Of a stretch of DNA of 64,000 nt, positions 37,121 to 48,350 are shown piece by piece. The translations under genes were made by a program, and so were the position numbers. The stretch's first letter is position 1. Each line of letters opens with the position of its first letter. Origin of the DNA: Bacillus sp. sid0103 (GTDB taxonomy: Bacteria > Bacillota > Bacilli > Bacillales_B > DSM-18226); contig NZ_JAHUWN010000016.1 in assembly GCF_019219025.1 (NCBI RefSeq), positions 83,736 to 147,735 on the forward strand, read 5' to 3'. The notes under the pieces were generated by a model. The model saw only the letters and a list, made by a program, of their open reading frames with translations, ran no database searches and had not been told where the DNA came from.

Positions 37121-37632
37121 TAGTTTATTGCTCCATAATCTTTAGCAAGTGTCTCATATGATTTTTTAGAAGAAATAACCAATACTTTTGTCCCCAAAGG
37201 AATTAACGGAAAAAGTGATGTAACCACCTCATTTTGAGTACGGATGCAGCCTTGCGAGACATATTTTCCGATTGATGCAGGCTGATTTGTTCCATGAATG
37301 CCATATGTTCTGCCATCTGTTCCCTTTGCATCAAAGCCAATCCATCTCGCCCCAAGTGGATTTTTCGGATCTCCGCCAGGGATATTCTCTTTCCGAAAAT
37401 AAGGTTCTTTTGCCTTAACCGTAATGTTAAAAAGACCTTCGGGTGTTAATTCTTGTGTTTTTCCCGTCCCTACACTTACAACCGTTTGGACTTTGTTTTC
37501 ATTAATAAAGGCCATTTCATTTTTACTTTTATTCACAATAACAAAGGGAGCACCTGGCATAGGATTTTGACCTAATGGCCAAAGCGGTGAAATGAAAAAA
37601 GCTATCAGGATCGGCGATAAGATTTTTATCAT
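37120..37632 (-). CDS. L,D-transpeptidase (YkuD domain)
   Basis: The 170-residue protein has an N-terminal hydrophobic signal or anchor (1-18) and a YkuD domain with the active-site motif HGTNQPASIGKYVSQGCIR near residues 116-134 (catalytic His and Cys). Such enzymes form 3-3 cross-links in peptidoglycan or attach proteins; no LysM domain is present. ATG 37632 has GCAGGTGG upstream; the GTG three codons earlier is less likely. It follows yqjA after 15-25 bases. Confidence 0.92.
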   Translation of the reverse strand: MIKILSPILIAFFISPLWPLGQNPMPGAPFVIVNKSKNEMAFINENKVQTVVSVGTGKTQELTPEGLFNITVKAKEPYFRKENIPGGDPKNPLGARWIGFDAKGTDGRTYGIHGTNQPASIGKYVSQGCIRTQNEVVTSLFPLIPLGTKVLVISSKKSYETLAKDYGAIN

Positions 37633-37655
37633 AGCAGCCACCTGCCTTTTTTCCT

Positions 37656-38651
37656 CTAGTTTGCTTCAATCTTTTTATGCTCATTCATTTTTGAAGAAGA
37701 ATTTAATCCTTTAAACGTACTTTTTATGATCAAATAATCGTTCATTTCATTAACTAATTGCAATAAAGCTGCCCGCACTTCAAATTCTTCTCTTGTCTGT
37801 GGCAGTTCCATCTCTTGAAATATTTTATTCATCTCTCTTAATTTTTCTATATAAATATGGGCTGTATTTCTTGAATGAATGTTATCGGATAGTTCCTCTA
37901 GAAAATCTGCAATCATATGCCCTTGCTTAACGGTATGAGTAATGGAGGTGACAAGTGGTAAAATGCGTTCAATAATAGCAAATTGTTTTTCTCTCATTTT
38001 AAAATAATGAAAGTACATATTCTCATCACGCAAAAAGTGATTTTCAACATCTTGCAGGGCAAGTGTGATCGCTTCATCTAGTAATTGAGCACTAACGGTA
38101 ATCTCTTTTCCAGCCCATCTTCCTTCTCCCGTTCGTAAGTAGTTGACTATTTCACAGAATATAATCTTAAAATTTTCCTCAAGTTCGCTCACATAATCAA
38201 GTAGCTTTCTATCTACACTTGGCATATAAAGATTTACGAGTAGGGCCACACCAATTCCAATGGTAATGACACCAAGTTCATTTAAAAATATGTCCAAAGT
38301 TACTTTCTTTGCCATATAAATATGTAAAATAATAACACTGCTAGTCACAATGCCGTCCTTCGCTTTCAGCATCACAATAGTAGGAATAAAGAAAAATAAC
38401 AAGATTCCAATAACGATTGGATGATAAGAGATTCCTTCAAAAAATAACGCAGAAAAAGGCATCGCTAATACACAGGCTAGAAAACGATCCCAAGCGGTTC
38501 GGAGCGACCTTCGTTTTGTAACCTGGATACAAAGTATGGTTAAAATACCTGCTGAAGCAAAATTCTGCAAACCAACCTGTTGTGCAAGTAAAATGGCAAA
38601 TGCGGTCCCTACAGCTGTTTTAATGGTCCGGTATCCGATTCGAAATTTCAT
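37656..38651 (-). CDS. yqjA: YqjA, aromatic acid exporter family membrane protein
   Basis: This 331-residue protein starts with the family-typical MKFRIGYRTIKTAVGTAFAI and has about five membrane helices in residues 10-150, then a long soluble helical domain. It matches B. subtilis YqjA (FUSC-like, DUF939). Proposed export of aromatic acids is from family annotation only. It shares an operon with the L,D-transpeptidase. Confidence 0.9.
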   Translation of the reverse strand: MKFRIGYRTIKTAVGTAFAILLAQQVGLQNFASAGILTILCIQVTKRRSLRTAWDRFLACVLAMPFSALFFEGISYHPIVIGILLFFFIPTIVMLKAKDGIVTSSVIILHIYMAKKVTLDIFLNELGVITIGIGVALLVNLYMPSVDRKLLDYVSELEENFKIIFCEIVNYLRTGEGRWAGKEITVSAQLLDEAITLALQDVENHFLRDENMYFHYFKMREKQFAIIERILPLVTSITHTVKQGHMIADFLEELSDNIHSRNTAHIYIEKLREMNKIFQEMELPQTREEFEVRAALLQLVNEMNDYLIIKSTFKGLNSSSKMNEHKKIEAN

Positions 38652-38673
38652 CGTTATCTCTCCAAAAATAAAA

Positions 38674-38705
38674 AAATAAAAAGATGATCGGGTAAGATCA
38701 TCTTT
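38674..38705 (-). terminator. Terminator of artPQR
   Basis: AAAGATGATC and GATCATCTTT form a 10-bp stem with a 6-base loop, followed by a T-rich tract on the minus strand. Confidence 0.8.
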
Positions 38706-38763
38706 AGCATATCCCTATTAACGTATTCTTTGCAAGAATGTCTCTTTTTAAGGATTTCAATTT

Positions 38764-39486
38764 CTATAATACTTTTTCTAAAAAGTCCTTTGCTCTGCTT
38801 GTCCGAGGGCTATTAAAAAATTGATCAGGAGAGCCTTCTTCTAATAAAATCCCATCATCAAGGAAAAGAATCCGATCAGAAACCTCACGAGCAAATCCCA
38901 TTTCATGTGTAACAATGGCCATCGTCATTCCTGATTGGGCAAGATCCTTCATAACTGTAAGTACTTCTTTTACCATTTCTGGATCAAGTGCTGAGGTTGG
39001 TTCATCAAATAACATTAACTTCGGTTCCATCGCAAGTGCACGGGCAATCGCCACGCGCTGCTTCTGTCCACCTGATAAATTATTCGGATAGGCTTTCTCT
39101 TTTTCAGTAAGACCCACGCGTCCTAGCAATTCCCGTGCTTTTTTCTCAGCAAGCTCTCGGGATTCCCCTTTCACTTTCATCGGTGCATATGTTAAGTTTT
39201 CCAAAACCGACAAATGCGGGAATAAATAAAAGTGTTGAAATACCATACCGATTTGTTCACGAATTTTCATGATATTGGTTTTGGGGTCGGTAATCTCTTG
39301 ATTATTAATCCAGATTTTCCCTTTGGTAGGTGTCTCTAACAAATTTAAACAACGAAGAAAGGTAGATTTCCCCGAACCAGATGGTCCAATAATTGAAACA
39401 ACTTCTCCACTATCAATATTCGTAGAAATATTTTTTAATACCTCGTTATTGCCAAATTGTTTATAGAGGTTTTCGACTTTAATCAC
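38764..39486 (-). CDS. artR: Arginine ABC transporter ATP-binding protein ArtR
   Basis: The 240-residue ATPase has Walker [10 protein letters not shown] (33-41), the Q loop in [13 protein letters not shown], signature [10 protein letters not shown] near 134, Walker [13 protein letters not shown] near 157 and the switch His in THEMGFA. It is a polar amino-acid uptake ATPase, like B. subtilis ArtR (YqiZ). Its start overlaps the permease gene by 8 bases. Confidence 0.94.
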   Translation of the reverse strand: MIKVENLYKQFGNNEVLKNISTNIDSGEVVSIIGPSGSGKSTFLRCLNLLETPTKGKIWINNQEITDPKTNIMKIREQIGMVFQHFYLFPHLSVLENLTYAPMKVKGESRELAEKKARELLGRVGLTEKEKAYPNNLSGGQKQRVAIARALAMEPKLMLFDEPTSALDPEMVKEVLTVMKDLAQSGMTMAIVTHEMGFAREVSDRILFLDDGILLEEGSPDQFFNSPRTSRAKDFLEKVL

Positions 39487-40138
39487 TGTACTTCAGCCTC
39501 CGTTCAAACCGTTTACCTGCCAAAGTAAGTCCCATAACTAGTATCCAATAGATTAAACCCACAAAAATTAATGGTTCAAAATTACGGTACGTATCTGCTC
39601 CAACAACCTGAGCACGGCGCATCAAATCTAAATAGCCAATCGTCGAGACGATCGCTGATTCTTTTGTTAAGGTGATAAATTCATTCATCAGTGCAGGTAA
39701 TATATTTTTTAGTGCTTGAGGTAAGATAAGGTCCTTCATCATAAGACGATAAGGAACTCCTAGTGCTTGTGCAGCTTCGGTTTGACCTTTATCCACCGCT
39801 TGAATTCCGGCTCTGATAATCTCCGAAACATAAGCTGAAGAATTTAAGCCAAAAGCTAAGATCGATGATAAAAATGGTGAGATATCATAGCCTGTTAATT
39901 GCGGGATTGCAAAATAGATTAGCATTAATTGTAAAATTAGTGGTGTACCACGAAAAATAGATGTATAGGCATCTCCAAACCAATTTAAGGCTTTGATTCG
40001 TGAAATTTTAAATAATGCTAAAATCGTTCCAAGGATAAAACCTAAAATAATTGAAATAATAACAAATTTTAATGTTACCCATATTCCCTCTAAAATAAAA
40101 GGAATATAAGGCACAATTTGGCTAAAGTCCAAATTCAT
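39479..40138 (-). CDS. artQ: Arginine ABC transporter permease ArtQ
   Basis: This 219-residue HisM-type permease has about five membrane helices and the EAA loop [20 protein letters not shown] near residues 137-157 that docks on the ATPase. It matches B. subtilis ArtQ (YqiY). It lies between the binding protein and ATPase genes. Confidence 0.94.
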   Translation of the reverse strand: MNLDFSQIVPYIPFILEGIWVTLKFVIISIILGFILGTILALFKISRIKALNWFGDAYTSIFRGTPLILQLMLIYFAIPQLTGYDISPFLSSILAFGLNSSAYVSEIIRAGIQAVDKGQTEAAQALGVPYRLMMKDLILPQALKNILPALMNEFITLTKESAIVSTIGYLDLMRRAQVVGADTYRNFEPLIFVGLIYWILVMGLTLAGKRFERRLKYSD

Positions 40139-40201
40139 GCCTTACACCTCACTTCATAATTTTCTTTGCATCGCTAATCTAGTTGATTTTTTATCTTATG
40201 C

Positions 40202-40978
40202 TTATTGCTGGTCTTTTAACCACTTGTCCTTTAATTCTTGGAGTTTACCGTTCTCCTCCATGTCCTTAAGAACCTTATTTACATCATCCGTTAAGTCACT
40301 GCCTTTTGGAAAAGCAACAGCCATTCCAGGAGAACTTGTTGTCGGATCATCAAATCCACCTAACCCTTGTTCTTTTATATATCCTGTTGCCACTGATTTA
40401 TCCATATAAGCAACCTGGATACGATTTGATAATAATTCTTGAATTAAAGTTGTTGCATTGTCTAATGGCTTAAGCGTAAAATCCACCTTTTTTTGAAGTG
40501 TTTTTGCGCCTTCCTCTTGAATGGTTCCTAACTGAACTCCAACGGTTTTTCCTTTTAGACCATCGATTGTTTTAATATTAGAATCTTTTAGTGTGATAAA
40601 CATTTCACCTGAATGGTTATAAGGAGTTGAAAAATCAACATTTTGTTTACGTTTTTCTGTTGCCGACATACCAGCAAGAACCATGTCAACACGTTTAGCC
40701 TGTAAAGCACCAACTAAACCATCAAACTTCATGTCTTTAATATCTAGTTTATAACCTAGTTCTTTTGCAATAGCATTCGCTAAGTCAATATCAAATCCTT
40801 CTACCTTACCAGATGGATCTCTTGATTCAAATGGAGCAAAATCAGCTGATGTTGCCATCGTTAATACTTTTTTATCGCCTGTTTTTTCTCCATTTGCTCC
40901 GTCTTTATTACTTTGGCCACAAGCTGCCAAAACGACTAGTGTGAAAATCATGGTAAAAAATAAAAATGTTTTTTTCAT
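40202..40978 (-). CDS. artP: Arginine-binding lipoprotein ArtP
   Basis: This 258-residue SBP_bac_3 protein has a lipoprotein signal with lipobox LAAC (Cys20) and then a polar linker and the ligand domain (SADFAPFESRD near 54, GFDIDLANAIAKELG near 71). The ATG at 40978 follows AGGAGG. An ARG box 43 bases upstream supports arginine as the substrate; related amino acids cannot be excluded. Confidence 0.94.
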   Translation of the reverse strand: MKKTFLFFTMIFTLVVLAACGQSNKDGANGEKTGDKKVLTMATSADFAPFESRDPSGKVEGFDIDLANAIAKELGYKLDIKDMKFDGLVGALQAKRVDMVLAGMSATEKRKQNVDFSTPYNHSGEMFITLKDSNIKTIDGLKGKTVGVQLGTIQEEGAKTLQKKVDFTLKPLDNATTLIQELLSNRIQVAYMDKSVATGYIKEQGLGGFDDPTTSSPGMAVAFPKGSDLTDDVNKVLKDMEENGKLQELKDKWLKDQQ

Positions 40979-41020
40979 GGTATATCCTCCTATGATAAAT
41001 AAGATCTGCATAATCTTTAA

Positions 41021-41038
41021 TTTGAATTTTTATTCAAC
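41021..41038 (-). promoter_or_regulatory. ARG box (AhrC/ArgR operator) before artP
   Basis: GTTGAATAAAAATTCAAA on the minus strand matches the B. subtilis ARG box CATGAATAAAAATTCAAG at 15 of 18 positions. It lies 43 bases upstream of artP and suggests arginine repression. Confidence 0.65.
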
Positions 41039-41146
41039 AAAACGAATATTAACACATAGTTTTTGTTTTGAAAAGATATTTTTCCAATATAAAAATATTC
41101 TAAAGATTCTGTGTTTTAATATATTGAAATAATAATAAAAACGAAT

Positions 41147-41180
41147 AAAAAACACCTCTTCGAGAAGAGATGTCTTTTAG
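41147..41180 (-). terminator. Terminator after the M20 amidohydrolase
   Basis: On the minus strand AAAGACATCTCTT pairs with AAGAGGTGTTTTTT (one G-U pair) around a 4-base loop, ending in a T run. Confidence 0.8.
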
Positions 41181-41187
41181 AAAAATA

Positions 41188-42360
41188 TTAATGTTTGCTT
41201 CCTACTGCCTGCTTAAATTCATTTTTCATTTTTTCCAATGCATCTTTATTGGTTATTAAATCAAAGCCAGTTAGGGCAAGAGCCAAAGCTCCCTTTGAAA
41301 GTATCTGGTGAGAGTTATCAGTGATTGTTAAATCTGCAAATTCCCTAGTATGAGCAATAAGTCCAGGCGAATCAAGACCAATGTAAGGATGGATAGCCGG
41401 GACAACATGGCTTACGTTCCCCATATCAATTGAACCATATGAATTCTTCGCTTTGTGAACTTGTTTAACACCTGTACTTAAGAGATTTGCAGTAAATAAT
41501 TGGGACAGCGTTTGATTGGTTACCATATTATCATAGCTTAATTCATAATTTTCAATATGAACTTCTGCACCAGTCATCGAAGATGCCCCTTTTGCAATAC
41601 TGATTACCTTTTGAACAACCTCATTTAAATAGCTTCGGTCTTTGGCTCGAACATAAAACTGAGCAACAGCTTTATCAGGGACAATATTGGCTGCCACTCC
41701 GCCTTCTTTAATGATCCCATGGATTCTAACATCAGAAGTCACATGTTGACGAAGGGCATTGATCCCATTAAATAATTGGATTACAGCATCGAGTGCATTA
41801 ATACCCTTCTCTGGAGAAGCTGCCGCATGACTGGTTCTGCCTCTGAAGTCAAATTGAATCGCATCCATTGCTAAAGATTCACCACTCTCATAGGACTCAT
41901 CTCCGGGATGTAAGATCATTGCTACATCTATATCATCAAACATACCTTGTTCTGACATCGGCACTTTGGCACCGTTAGTTTCTTCGGCAGGTGTTCCTAA
42001 GACAACTACACGGCCGCCAATTTCATCCACTACTTTACTTAAGGTCACACCAGCCCCTGCACTCATCGTTCCGATCATATTATGGCCGCACCCATGCCCA
42101 ACCTCTGGTAATGCATCGTATTCGGATAAGTAAGCAATCGTTGGTCCAACCTTCTTGCTGTCATATACGGCTTTAAATGATGTTGCTCGGCCAACGATTC
42201 CCTTCTCCACTACAAAATTATGTTCTTCAAGGAACTCTATTAATCGTTTACAAGATTCATATTCTTGATCCCCTAATTCGGGATGATGGTATAAGGTATC
42301 ACTAATCTCCCATAATCTATCTTGAATCATTTCTAAATAATTTTTTAAAATGTCTTTCAT
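41188..42360 (-). CDS. M20 family amidohydrolase
   Basis: This 390-residue metallo-amidohydrolase has EYDALPEVGHGCGHNM near residues 80-95, PAEETNGAKV near 124, FDFRGRTSHAAASPEKGINAL near 168 and a late HT (LIAHTREF). It resembles the AbgB/IAA-amino-acid hydrolase group that splits N-acyl or aminobenzoyl amino acids. The substrate is unknown. It stands alone between artP and brxB. Confidence 0.88.
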   Translation of the reverse strand: MKDILKNYLEMIQDRLWEISDTLYHHPELGDQEYESCKRLIEFLEEHNFVVEKGIVGRATSFKAVYDSKKVGPTIAYLSEYDALPEVGHGCGHNMIGTMSAGAGVTLSKVVDEIGGRVVVLGTPAEETNGAKVPMSEQGMFDDIDVAMILHPGDESYESGESLAMDAIQFDFRGRTSHAAASPEKGINALDAVIQLFNGINALRQHVTSDVRIHGIIKEGGVAANIVPDKAVAQFYVRAKDRSYLNEVVQKVISIAKGASSMTGAEVHIENYELSYDNMVTNQTLSQLFTANLLSTGVKQVHKAKNSYGSIDMGNVSHVVPAIHPYIGLDSPGLIAHTREFADLTITDNSHQILSKGALALALTGFDLITNKDALEKMKNEFKQAVGSKH

Positions 42361-42437
42361 GCTGAAAACTCCTCTGCATTATGATTAAAATTGCGAAATA
42401 ATTAATAAATATACATCAATTGGAGCATTTCTTCAAG

Positions 42438-42473
42438 AACAAAGGCCAAATCTATTTATGATTTGGCCTTTGT
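42438..42473 (-). terminator. Terminator after brxB
   Basis: ACAAAGGCCAAATC and GATTTGGCCTTTGT form a perfect 14-bp stem with a 7-base loop 14 bases after the brxB stop. Confidence 0.85.
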
Positions 42474-42486
42474 GCATAAACATTTA

Positions 42487-42924
42487 TTAAACTTCTTCGC
42501 AATATTCATCAAACTCTTTTTGAAGTTTTGCAACGACTGTTGCTGGATCATAGCCCTCAATTTGATGTCTTTCCACCATTGATACAATCTTACCGTCCTT
42601 TAAGAGGGCAAATGATGGAGAGGATGGCGGATAGCCAGTGAAATAGCTTCTTGCCTTTTCAGTTGCTTCCTTGTCCTGTCCTGCAAAAACAGTGACAAGC
42701 TGATCAGGGCGTTTATCAAAATGAAGGGCATGTGCTGCTGCAGGACGTGCAATGCCTCCAGCACAACCACAGACAGAATTAATCATCACTAAAGTAGTCC
42801 CTTTTTGTTCAAGGGCTGCTTCCACTTCCTCAGGTGTTATCAGTTCTTTATATCCAGCAGACACGATTTCTTGACGTGCCTGTTTAACAACATCATTCAT
42901 AAAGAAATTAAAATCCATGCTCAT
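42487..42924 (-). CDS. brxB: Bacilliredoxin BrxB
   Basis: This 145-residue UPF0403 protein has the bacilliredoxin motif CGC in [19 protein letters not shown] near residue 52. Such proteins remove bacillithiol from S-bacillithiolated proteins. It matches B. subtilis YqiW in length and in its place near the bkd region. ATG 42924 has AAGGAGTG upstream; the frame's earlier ATG is not used. Confidence 0.93.
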   Translation of the reverse strand: MSMDFNFFMNDVVKQARQEIVSAGYKELITPEEVEAALEQKGTTLVMINSVCGCAGGIARPAAAHALHFDKRPDQLVTVFAGQDKEATEKARSYFTGYPPSSPSFALLKDGKIVSMVERHQIEGYDPATVVAKLQKEFDEYCEEV

Positions 42925-43037
42925 TAAATTCACTCCTTAGATTTATGCCTATATCTACATTTTAACAGTAAAAATATGTTTTTTTCAAATGTAGAATCTT
43001 ATTTCATTTGAAGAAATTTAATGGCTGTTTCACTCTT

Positions 43038-44153
43038 CTATCCTAAATAGATATTAAATAACGCATCAACAGCGGTAGTCACCGTTTTTTCTCCTGCAAT
43101 AACTTCATTTTCTAACTTAGGGAGGGCATCTTTAACTCCATTGTGATGAAAAAAATGAAATTGAAGTTGGTCGGTAATCAGCGAATAGAGCCATTCCTTA
43201 GCTTGGGCTTTTCTTCTTTCGATTAGCACCCCTGATGTTTTCCCCTTTTGTTCAAAGGATTGTATGACATTCCAAACATCGCTAATACCCTCTTGGGTCA
43301 AAGAAGAACATGTATAGGCTCTTGTAGCCCACCCTTTTGTAGCTGGATGGAGAAAGTGAAGGATACGGTTATACTCATTTTTCGTTTGCTCCGCTATCTG
43401 TTTGTTCGTTCCATCTGCTTTATGAACAAGTACGGCATCAGCTAATTCCATAATCCCTTTTTTCATCCCTTGCAATTCATCACCCGCACCAGTAAGGACT
43501 AGCAACATGAAAAAGTCGACCATATCTCTGATAATGACTTCACTTTGCCCAACACCAACTGTTTCGATTAAAATGATATCAAAACCTGCAGCCTCACAAA
43601 TTAACATGGCCTCCCTTGTCTTCCGATGAACCCCGCCTAGTTTTCCTGCGGTAGGGGAAGGACGGATAAAGGCTCGCGGATTCCTTGATAACTGCTCCAT
43701 TCTGGTTTTGTCACCAAGGATACTTCCGCCGCTAATGCTCGAGCTAGGATCAATGGCTAACACTGCGACCCGGTGCCCTATACTGCAAAGATACGTACCA
43801 AATGTCTCAATAAATGTACTTTTACCTGCACCAGGAACACCCGTAATTCCTATGCGGATTGAATTACCACTTTTAGGCAGAAGTTTTTGAAGCAGCTGTT
43901 GTGCTTTTTGAAAATGCTGTTCAGCATTGCTCTCAACAAGGGTAATAGCTCTCGCTAAAAGACTCCTATTTCCTTTTATGACCCCTTCATAAAGCTCTTC
44001 AACAGTCGGTTCAGAGATTCTGCGTTTTTGAAAGCGGATATTTGGTTGAATAGATGCATTTTGTCCTTCATGCTCTTGACCTTTTCTTATCACACTTGAA
44101 CAATTTTCTGGATGGTTCGGATCATTCCATTCTGGCTTTTGATCAGGCGCCAT
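43038..44153 (-). CDS. meaB: Methylmalonyl-CoA mutase-associated GTPase MeaB
   Basis: This 371-residue G3E-family GTPase has Walker A GVPGAGKSTFIE near residue 102, AIDPSSSISGGSILGDKTRM near 135, ETVGVGQSE near 195 and the guanine motif HKADG near 245. MeaB loads and protects the cobalamin cofactor of methylmalonyl-CoA mutase. Its ATG overlaps the mutB stop (TAATG). The first 50 residues are polar and specific to this group. Confidence 0.95.
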   Translation of the reverse strand: MAPDQKPEWNDPNHPENCSSVIRKGQEHEGQNASIQPNIRFQKRRISEPTVEELYEGVIKGNRSLLARAITLVESNAEQHFQKAQQLLQKLLPKSGNSIRIGITGVPGAGKSTFIETFGTYLCSIGHRVAVLAIDPSSSISGGSILGDKTRMEQLSRNPRAFIRPSPTAGKLGGVHRKTREAMLICEAAGFDIILIETVGVGQSEVIIRDMVDFFMLLVLTGAGDELQGMKKGIMELADAVLVHKADGTNKQIAEQTKNEYNRILHFLHPATKGWATRAYTCSSLTQEGISDVWNVIQSFEQKGKTSGVLIERRKAQAKEWLYSLITDQLQFHFFHHNGVKDALPKLENEVIAGEKTVTTAVDALFNIYLG

Positions 44154-46351
44154 TATTCGGCCACTTCCTCATAACCGAGTTTGCGATAAATCTCTTTGAC
44201 TACCTTTTGTGCCGCGACTGGAATAATCGTACCTGGACCAAAGATGGCAGAAGCACCATGGTCATTTAAAAATTGATAATCCTGGGCTGGGATGACACCG
44301 CCAATAACAATCAAAATATCATCTCTGCCTAATTTTTTTAATTCCTCGACCAATTGTGGGAGAAGCGTTTTATGACCTGCAGCAAGCGAACTCATTCCAA
44401 TTACATGAACATCGTTTTCAACAGCTTGCATCGCTGTTTCTTCTGGAGTTTGAAATAATGGTCCAATATCCACATCAAATCCAAGGTCAGCGAAGGCTGT
44501 AGCAATTACTTTGGCCCCGCGGTCATGACCATCCTGACCCATTTTCGCAATCAGTATTCTAGGTCTTCTCCCCTCATTTTCAAGGAATTCATCTGTCATT
44601 TTTTTTACTTGGATTATTTCTTCCTCATTGCTAAAAGCAGTACTATACACACCGCTGATTGAACGAATCACGGCCTTATGTCTGCTCGCAACCTGCTCAA
44701 TCGCATCGGATATTTCCCCAAGTGTCGCTCTCGCCCTTGCTGCTTGTACGGCTAATTCTAGTAAGTTCTGTTCTCCAGTTTCCGCTGCTTTCATTAACGC
44801 AGTTAGCGTTTCTTTTACCTTCTGGACATCTCGCCCAGCTTTTAAAGCATTTAATTTCTCGATTTGTTTTAAACGAACAGCAGTATTATCAATATCTAAA
44901 ATATCAATCGCTTCTTCTTTTTCTAATCGATACCGGTTAACACCGATAATGGTTTCTTTGCCTGAATCAATTTGTGCTTGTCTTTTGGCTGCAGCCTCTT
45001 CAATTCTCATCTTTGGCAGGCCGGTTTCAATTGCTTTGGCCATGCCACCGAGACTTTCTATTTCTTCGATATGTGTCCAAGCTCTATTAACCAATTCATC
45101 TGTTAATTTCTCAACGTAGTAAGAACCTGCCCACGGATCAATTACATTGGTAATCCCTGTTTCCTCTTGTAAAAACAATTGCGTATTACGAGCAATCCGA
45201 GCAGAAAAATCCGTTGGCAAGGCAATTGCTTCATCCAAGGCGTTAGTATGCAGGGATTGGGTATGCCCCATCGCCGCAGCATGTGCTTCGATTAAAGTGC
45301 GAGTGACATTATTAAACGGATCTTGCTCGGTCAAACTCCAGCCAGATGTTTGTGAATGTGTACGTAGCGCTAATGATTTTTCGTTGTTTGGAGAGAAGGA
45401 CTTCATCATCTTTGCCCAAATCAACCTTGCCGCCCGCATTTTCGCTACTTCCATGAAGTAATTCATCCCAATGGCCCAGAAAAAGGACAACCTTGGGGCA
45501 AATGAGTCGATTTCAATTCCTGCCTTAAGACCCGTCCGTACGTATTCCAAGCCATCTGCAAGCGTGTATGCCAGTTCTAAATCGGCTGGTGCTCCCGCTT
45601 CCTGCATATGATAACCCGAAATACTAATACTATTAAACTTTGGCATATGTTTGGAGGTATATTCAAATATATCAGCTATTATTTTCATAGACATTTCTGG
45701 TGGATAAATATAAGTATTTCGGACCATATATTCTTTTAAAATGTCATTTTGGATTGTACCAGCCAGTTTCTCCTGACTTACACCCTGTTCTTCAGCGGTC
45801 ACGATGAAAAAAGCAAGAATCGGCAGGACAGCCCCGTTCATGGTCATGGATACGGACATTTGGTCTAATGGTATCCCCTCAAACAGCGTCTTCATATCAA
45901 GAATAGAATCTATTGCCACCCCTGCTTTACCGACATCACCGACTACTCGAGGATGATCGGAGTCATAGCCGCGGTGAGTCGCTAAGTCAAACGCTACCGA
46001 TAATCCCTTTTGTCCCATCGCTAGATTTCGTCGATAGAAGGCATTACTTTCCTCAGCGGTTGAAAAACCTGCATATTGTCTAACCGTCCATGGACGATTT
46101 ACATACATCGTTGGATATGGACCTCGTGTAAAAGGAGGAAGTCCAGGCAGGTCATCAAGATGCTCAAGATCTTTCCGGTCCTCTTTTGTATAAAGCGGTT
46201 TTAAACTGATTTGTTCATTTGTCTCAAAGAGCAGATCATCTAGTGAACTATTTATTTCTTGTTCAACCTTTTGCTGCCACTCTTCCTTGGTCATAAATTT
46301 TTGTTCGTCAAATAAGGATATATTTTGAAAATCAGGCTTTTGTTTCTTCAA
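44153..46351 (-). CDS. mutB: Methylmalonyl-CoA mutase, catalytic large subunit
   Basis: The 732-residue protein has an N-terminal TIM barrel ([21 protein letters not shown] near residue 75 and SGYHMQEAG near 245) and a C-terminal B12 domain with [13 protein letters not shown] near 607, the DxHxxG cobalt-ligand motif, then [11 protein letters not shown] and VIGGVIP. It converts (R)-methylmalonyl-CoA to succinyl-CoA. It overlaps mutA by 20 bases upstream and meaB downstream. Confidence 0.97.
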   Translation of the reverse strand: MKKQKPDFQNISLFDEQKFMTKEEWQQKVEQEINSSLDDLLFETNEQISLKPLYTKEDRKDLEHLDDLPGLPPFTRGPYPTMYVNRPWTVRQYAGFSTAEESNAFYRRNLAMGQKGLSVAFDLATHRGYDSDHPRVVGDVGKAGVAIDSILDMKTLFEGIPLDQMSVSMTMNGAVLPILAFFIVTAEEQGVSQEKLAGTIQNDILKEYMVRNTYIYPPEMSMKIIADIFEYTSKHMPKFNSISISGYHMQEAGAPADLELAYTLADGLEYVRTGLKAGIEIDSFAPRLSFFWAIGMNYFMEVAKMRAARLIWAKMMKSFSPNNEKSLALRTHSQTSGWSLTEQDPFNNVTRTLIEAHAAAMGHTQSLHTNALDEAIALPTDFSARIARNTQLFLQEETGITNVIDPWAGSYYVEKLTDELVNRAWTHIEEIESLGGMAKAIETGLPKMRIEEAAAKRQAQIDSGKETIIGVNRYRLEKEEAIDILDIDNTAVRLKQIEKLNALKAGRDVQKVKETLTALMKAAETGEQNLLELAVQAARARATLGEISDAIEQVASRHKAVIRSISGVYSTAFSNEEEIIQVKKMTDEFLENEGRRPRILIAKMGQDGHDRGAKVIATAFADLGFDVDIGPLFQTPEETAMQAVENDVHVIGMSSLAAGHKTLLPQLVEELKKLGRDDILIVIGGVIPAQDYQFLNDHGASAIFGPGTIIPVAAQKVVKEIYRKLGYEEVAE

Positions 46352-48221
46352 CCTTACTCACCTCCAACTCACTAAGGATTGACAGCAGCGTTTCATAACA
46401 ATTGCTTTTCACATGGATAAACTGCCGAATACCCTCATCTATCCACAGAGTCTGTTTTTCTTTTTCTGGAAGGCCTGCTAAGTAAAAAGTATGCTCCGGG
46501 TTTTCAGTTTTTAAAGCATTCAGGATGTCATGTCCCATTGTTTCATATTGATCATTCGTTCCACATAAGAAATAGAATTTTGCCGGTTGTTCTAAAACGA
46601 ATTGTCTGGCATCCTCTACAGAAAAAATAGGGTTACTTTCTACAGCCTTCATACCTCCAGCTGCTAGAAAACCTTTCATAAAATCAAGCCTTGCTTTATG
46701 CTGCTTTAACCCGCCGAGGCAAATCATACCTATAAATGGCTTAGTATCTAATTTTTCTTCGAGAAGGATTGCTTTTTGCCGTAATTCTTCGAATGGTTCT
46801 GCCAACCTGCTGTCAGGAATAGAGTCAATTTCAAAGGTATCTTCTCTAGTAGCAAAGAATGAATTTTTCGCTTGCGGGACTTTATATGTAACTTTTTCAT
46901 CCAAATTAGCGTAGACATTTGTCCCAACTATACTTGTCCTTCTTGTTTGGACATCTTGAATCCTTTTTTCATAGACAGCAGCTATTTCCTTCTGTAGCCA
47001 ATTTGCTTTTAATACTTCTAAAATGCCGCCATGTGCTTCTATCCCTTGAAAAAAGACCCATGCTTTTTCTGCTAGTTCATTGGTAAGGTGTTCCACATAC
47101 CAAGAACCCCCAGCAGGATCGACGACTGTTTTTAGATGTGCTTCTTCTTTCAAAAGCAGTTGTGTATTTCTAGCAATTCTATCTGAAAATGGATTGGCGC
47201 AGGTAAGATGATCAAATGGACTGACATGTAAATATTGAACACCTCCCACCACAGCTGCAAATGCTTCATTTCCAGCCCGAAGGAGGTTTACATGCGAATC
47301 AGTCACTGTTTTTGTAAATGAAGACGTTTCTGCTGCAATCTGCATTTTAGCCATGTCACCACTTGCTCCGTAAACATCACTAATACGATTCCATAGAATA
47401 CGTGCTGCGCGAAGCTTTGCCATTTCCATGAAAAAATTGCTGCCAATCGAGAATTGAAAAATCATCTTTGCAAAAATTTCATCCAGTTCTAGTCCCGCTT
47501 CCAGAAGCCTTTCAAGATAGAATATCCCTTCGCCCATCGCAATTCCAAGTTCCTGAACTGCGCTTGCCCCGCCATTATGATAGGGAGCAGTATCGATTAA
47601 AATTGTCCGCAAATGAGGAAACTTTTCAGACGAGCTCCTAATGCTAATAACCCAATCCTTAACAAATTCTTCAGAAATATATCCTTCTTTAGCAAATTGA
47701 GAAACGGGGTCAGAAGCAATGAATCCACTGATTTTATCTCTAGTTACCTCTTGTTCCACCGAGTTTTCTAAAAGAGTTAATAGAGGAATATGTGCATCTT
47801 TGGCATTGATAGCGAAAGGATATTGACTATAAGATTCTGCCAATTCTCTCCATAGGTTTTCATCTAACAAATCGTTCGAGAAATTAAATGAGATGGCTGT
47901 TTGCCCTTTTTCTAAAGCATGATCAAGTTTTTCCTTCAATTCCTCTACTTTACAGCAAGATAGTCGTTGAGCAATCTTCCAATCATTAGTCACATAGCCC
48001 AATGGGTAAATGCCTCTTCTTAAGTCTGAACCACCTGGATAATCAGGCACCGCCTTCTCATCCTGTCGTGAATAAAGCGGTTTCAAAATTATGTTTTCAT
48101 ATGTAGTTGTTTGTAAGGATTCAACCGACTTTCCTTTTAGTGATTGTTCCGCCTTGACTTTCCATTCATCTGTGGATACTGAAGGAAAAGATTGATTCTT
48201 TAATTTATCCAAACTTCTCAT
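46332..48221 (-). CDS. mutA: Methylmalonyl-CoA mutase, small subunit
   Basis: This 629-residue protein is homologous to MutB over the barrel ([18 protein letters not shown], then [20 protein letters not shown]) but its C-terminal domain lacks the DxHxxG cobalamin motif ([15 protein letters not shown] instead). This is normal for the non-catalytic beta subunit of the mutase heterodimer. It is first in mutA-mutB-meaB. No promoter is obvious in the 218-base gap upstream. Confidence 0.95.
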   Translation of the reverse strand: MRSLDKLKNQSFPSVSTDEWKVKAEQSLKGKSVESLQTTTYENIILKPLYSRQDEKAVPDYPGGSDLRRGIYPLGYVTNDWKIAQRLSCCKVEELKEKLDHALEKGQTAISFNFSNDLLDENLWRELAESYSQYPFAINAKDAHIPLLTLLENSVEQEVTRDKISGFIASDPVSQFAKEGYISEEFVKDWVISIRSSSEKFPHLRTILIDTAPYHNGGASAVQELGIAMGEGIFYLERLLEAGLELDEIFAKMIFQFSIGSNFFMEMAKLRAARILWNRISDVYGASGDMAKMQIAAETSSFTKTVTDSHVNLLRAGNEAFAAVVGGVQYLHVSPFDHLTCANPFSDRIARNTQLLLKEEAHLKTVVDPAGGSWYVEHLTNELAEKAWVFFQGIEAHGGILEVLKANWLQKEIAAVYEKRIQDVQTRRTSIVGTNVYANLDEKVTYKVPQAKNSFFATREDTFEIDSIPDSRLAEPFEELRQKAILLEEKLDTKPFIGMICLGGLKQHKARLDFMKGFLAAGGMKAVESNPIFSVEDARQFVLEQPAKFYFLCGTNDQYETMGHDILNALKTENPEHTFYLAGLPEKEKQTLWIDEGIRQFIHVKSNCYETLLSILSELEVSKVEETKA

Positions 48222-48307
48222 CCCCTCCCTAAAACAATTGAAATAAAATTCACATAATTCTACTACCTACTATTTTATGGCACAAACACGATTCAAGCAA
48301 TCAAAAA

Positions 48308-48338
48308 CAAAACAACCGCTGCCATTCTTGGCAGCGGT
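48308..48338 (-). terminator. Terminator of the bkd operon
   Basis: ACCGCTGCC and GGCAGCGGT form a 9-bp stem with a 6-base loop, followed by T-rich sequence on the minus strand. Repeat copy 4 sits between it and the bkdB stop. Confidence 0.8.
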
Positions 48339-48350
48339 AATTTATTATTA

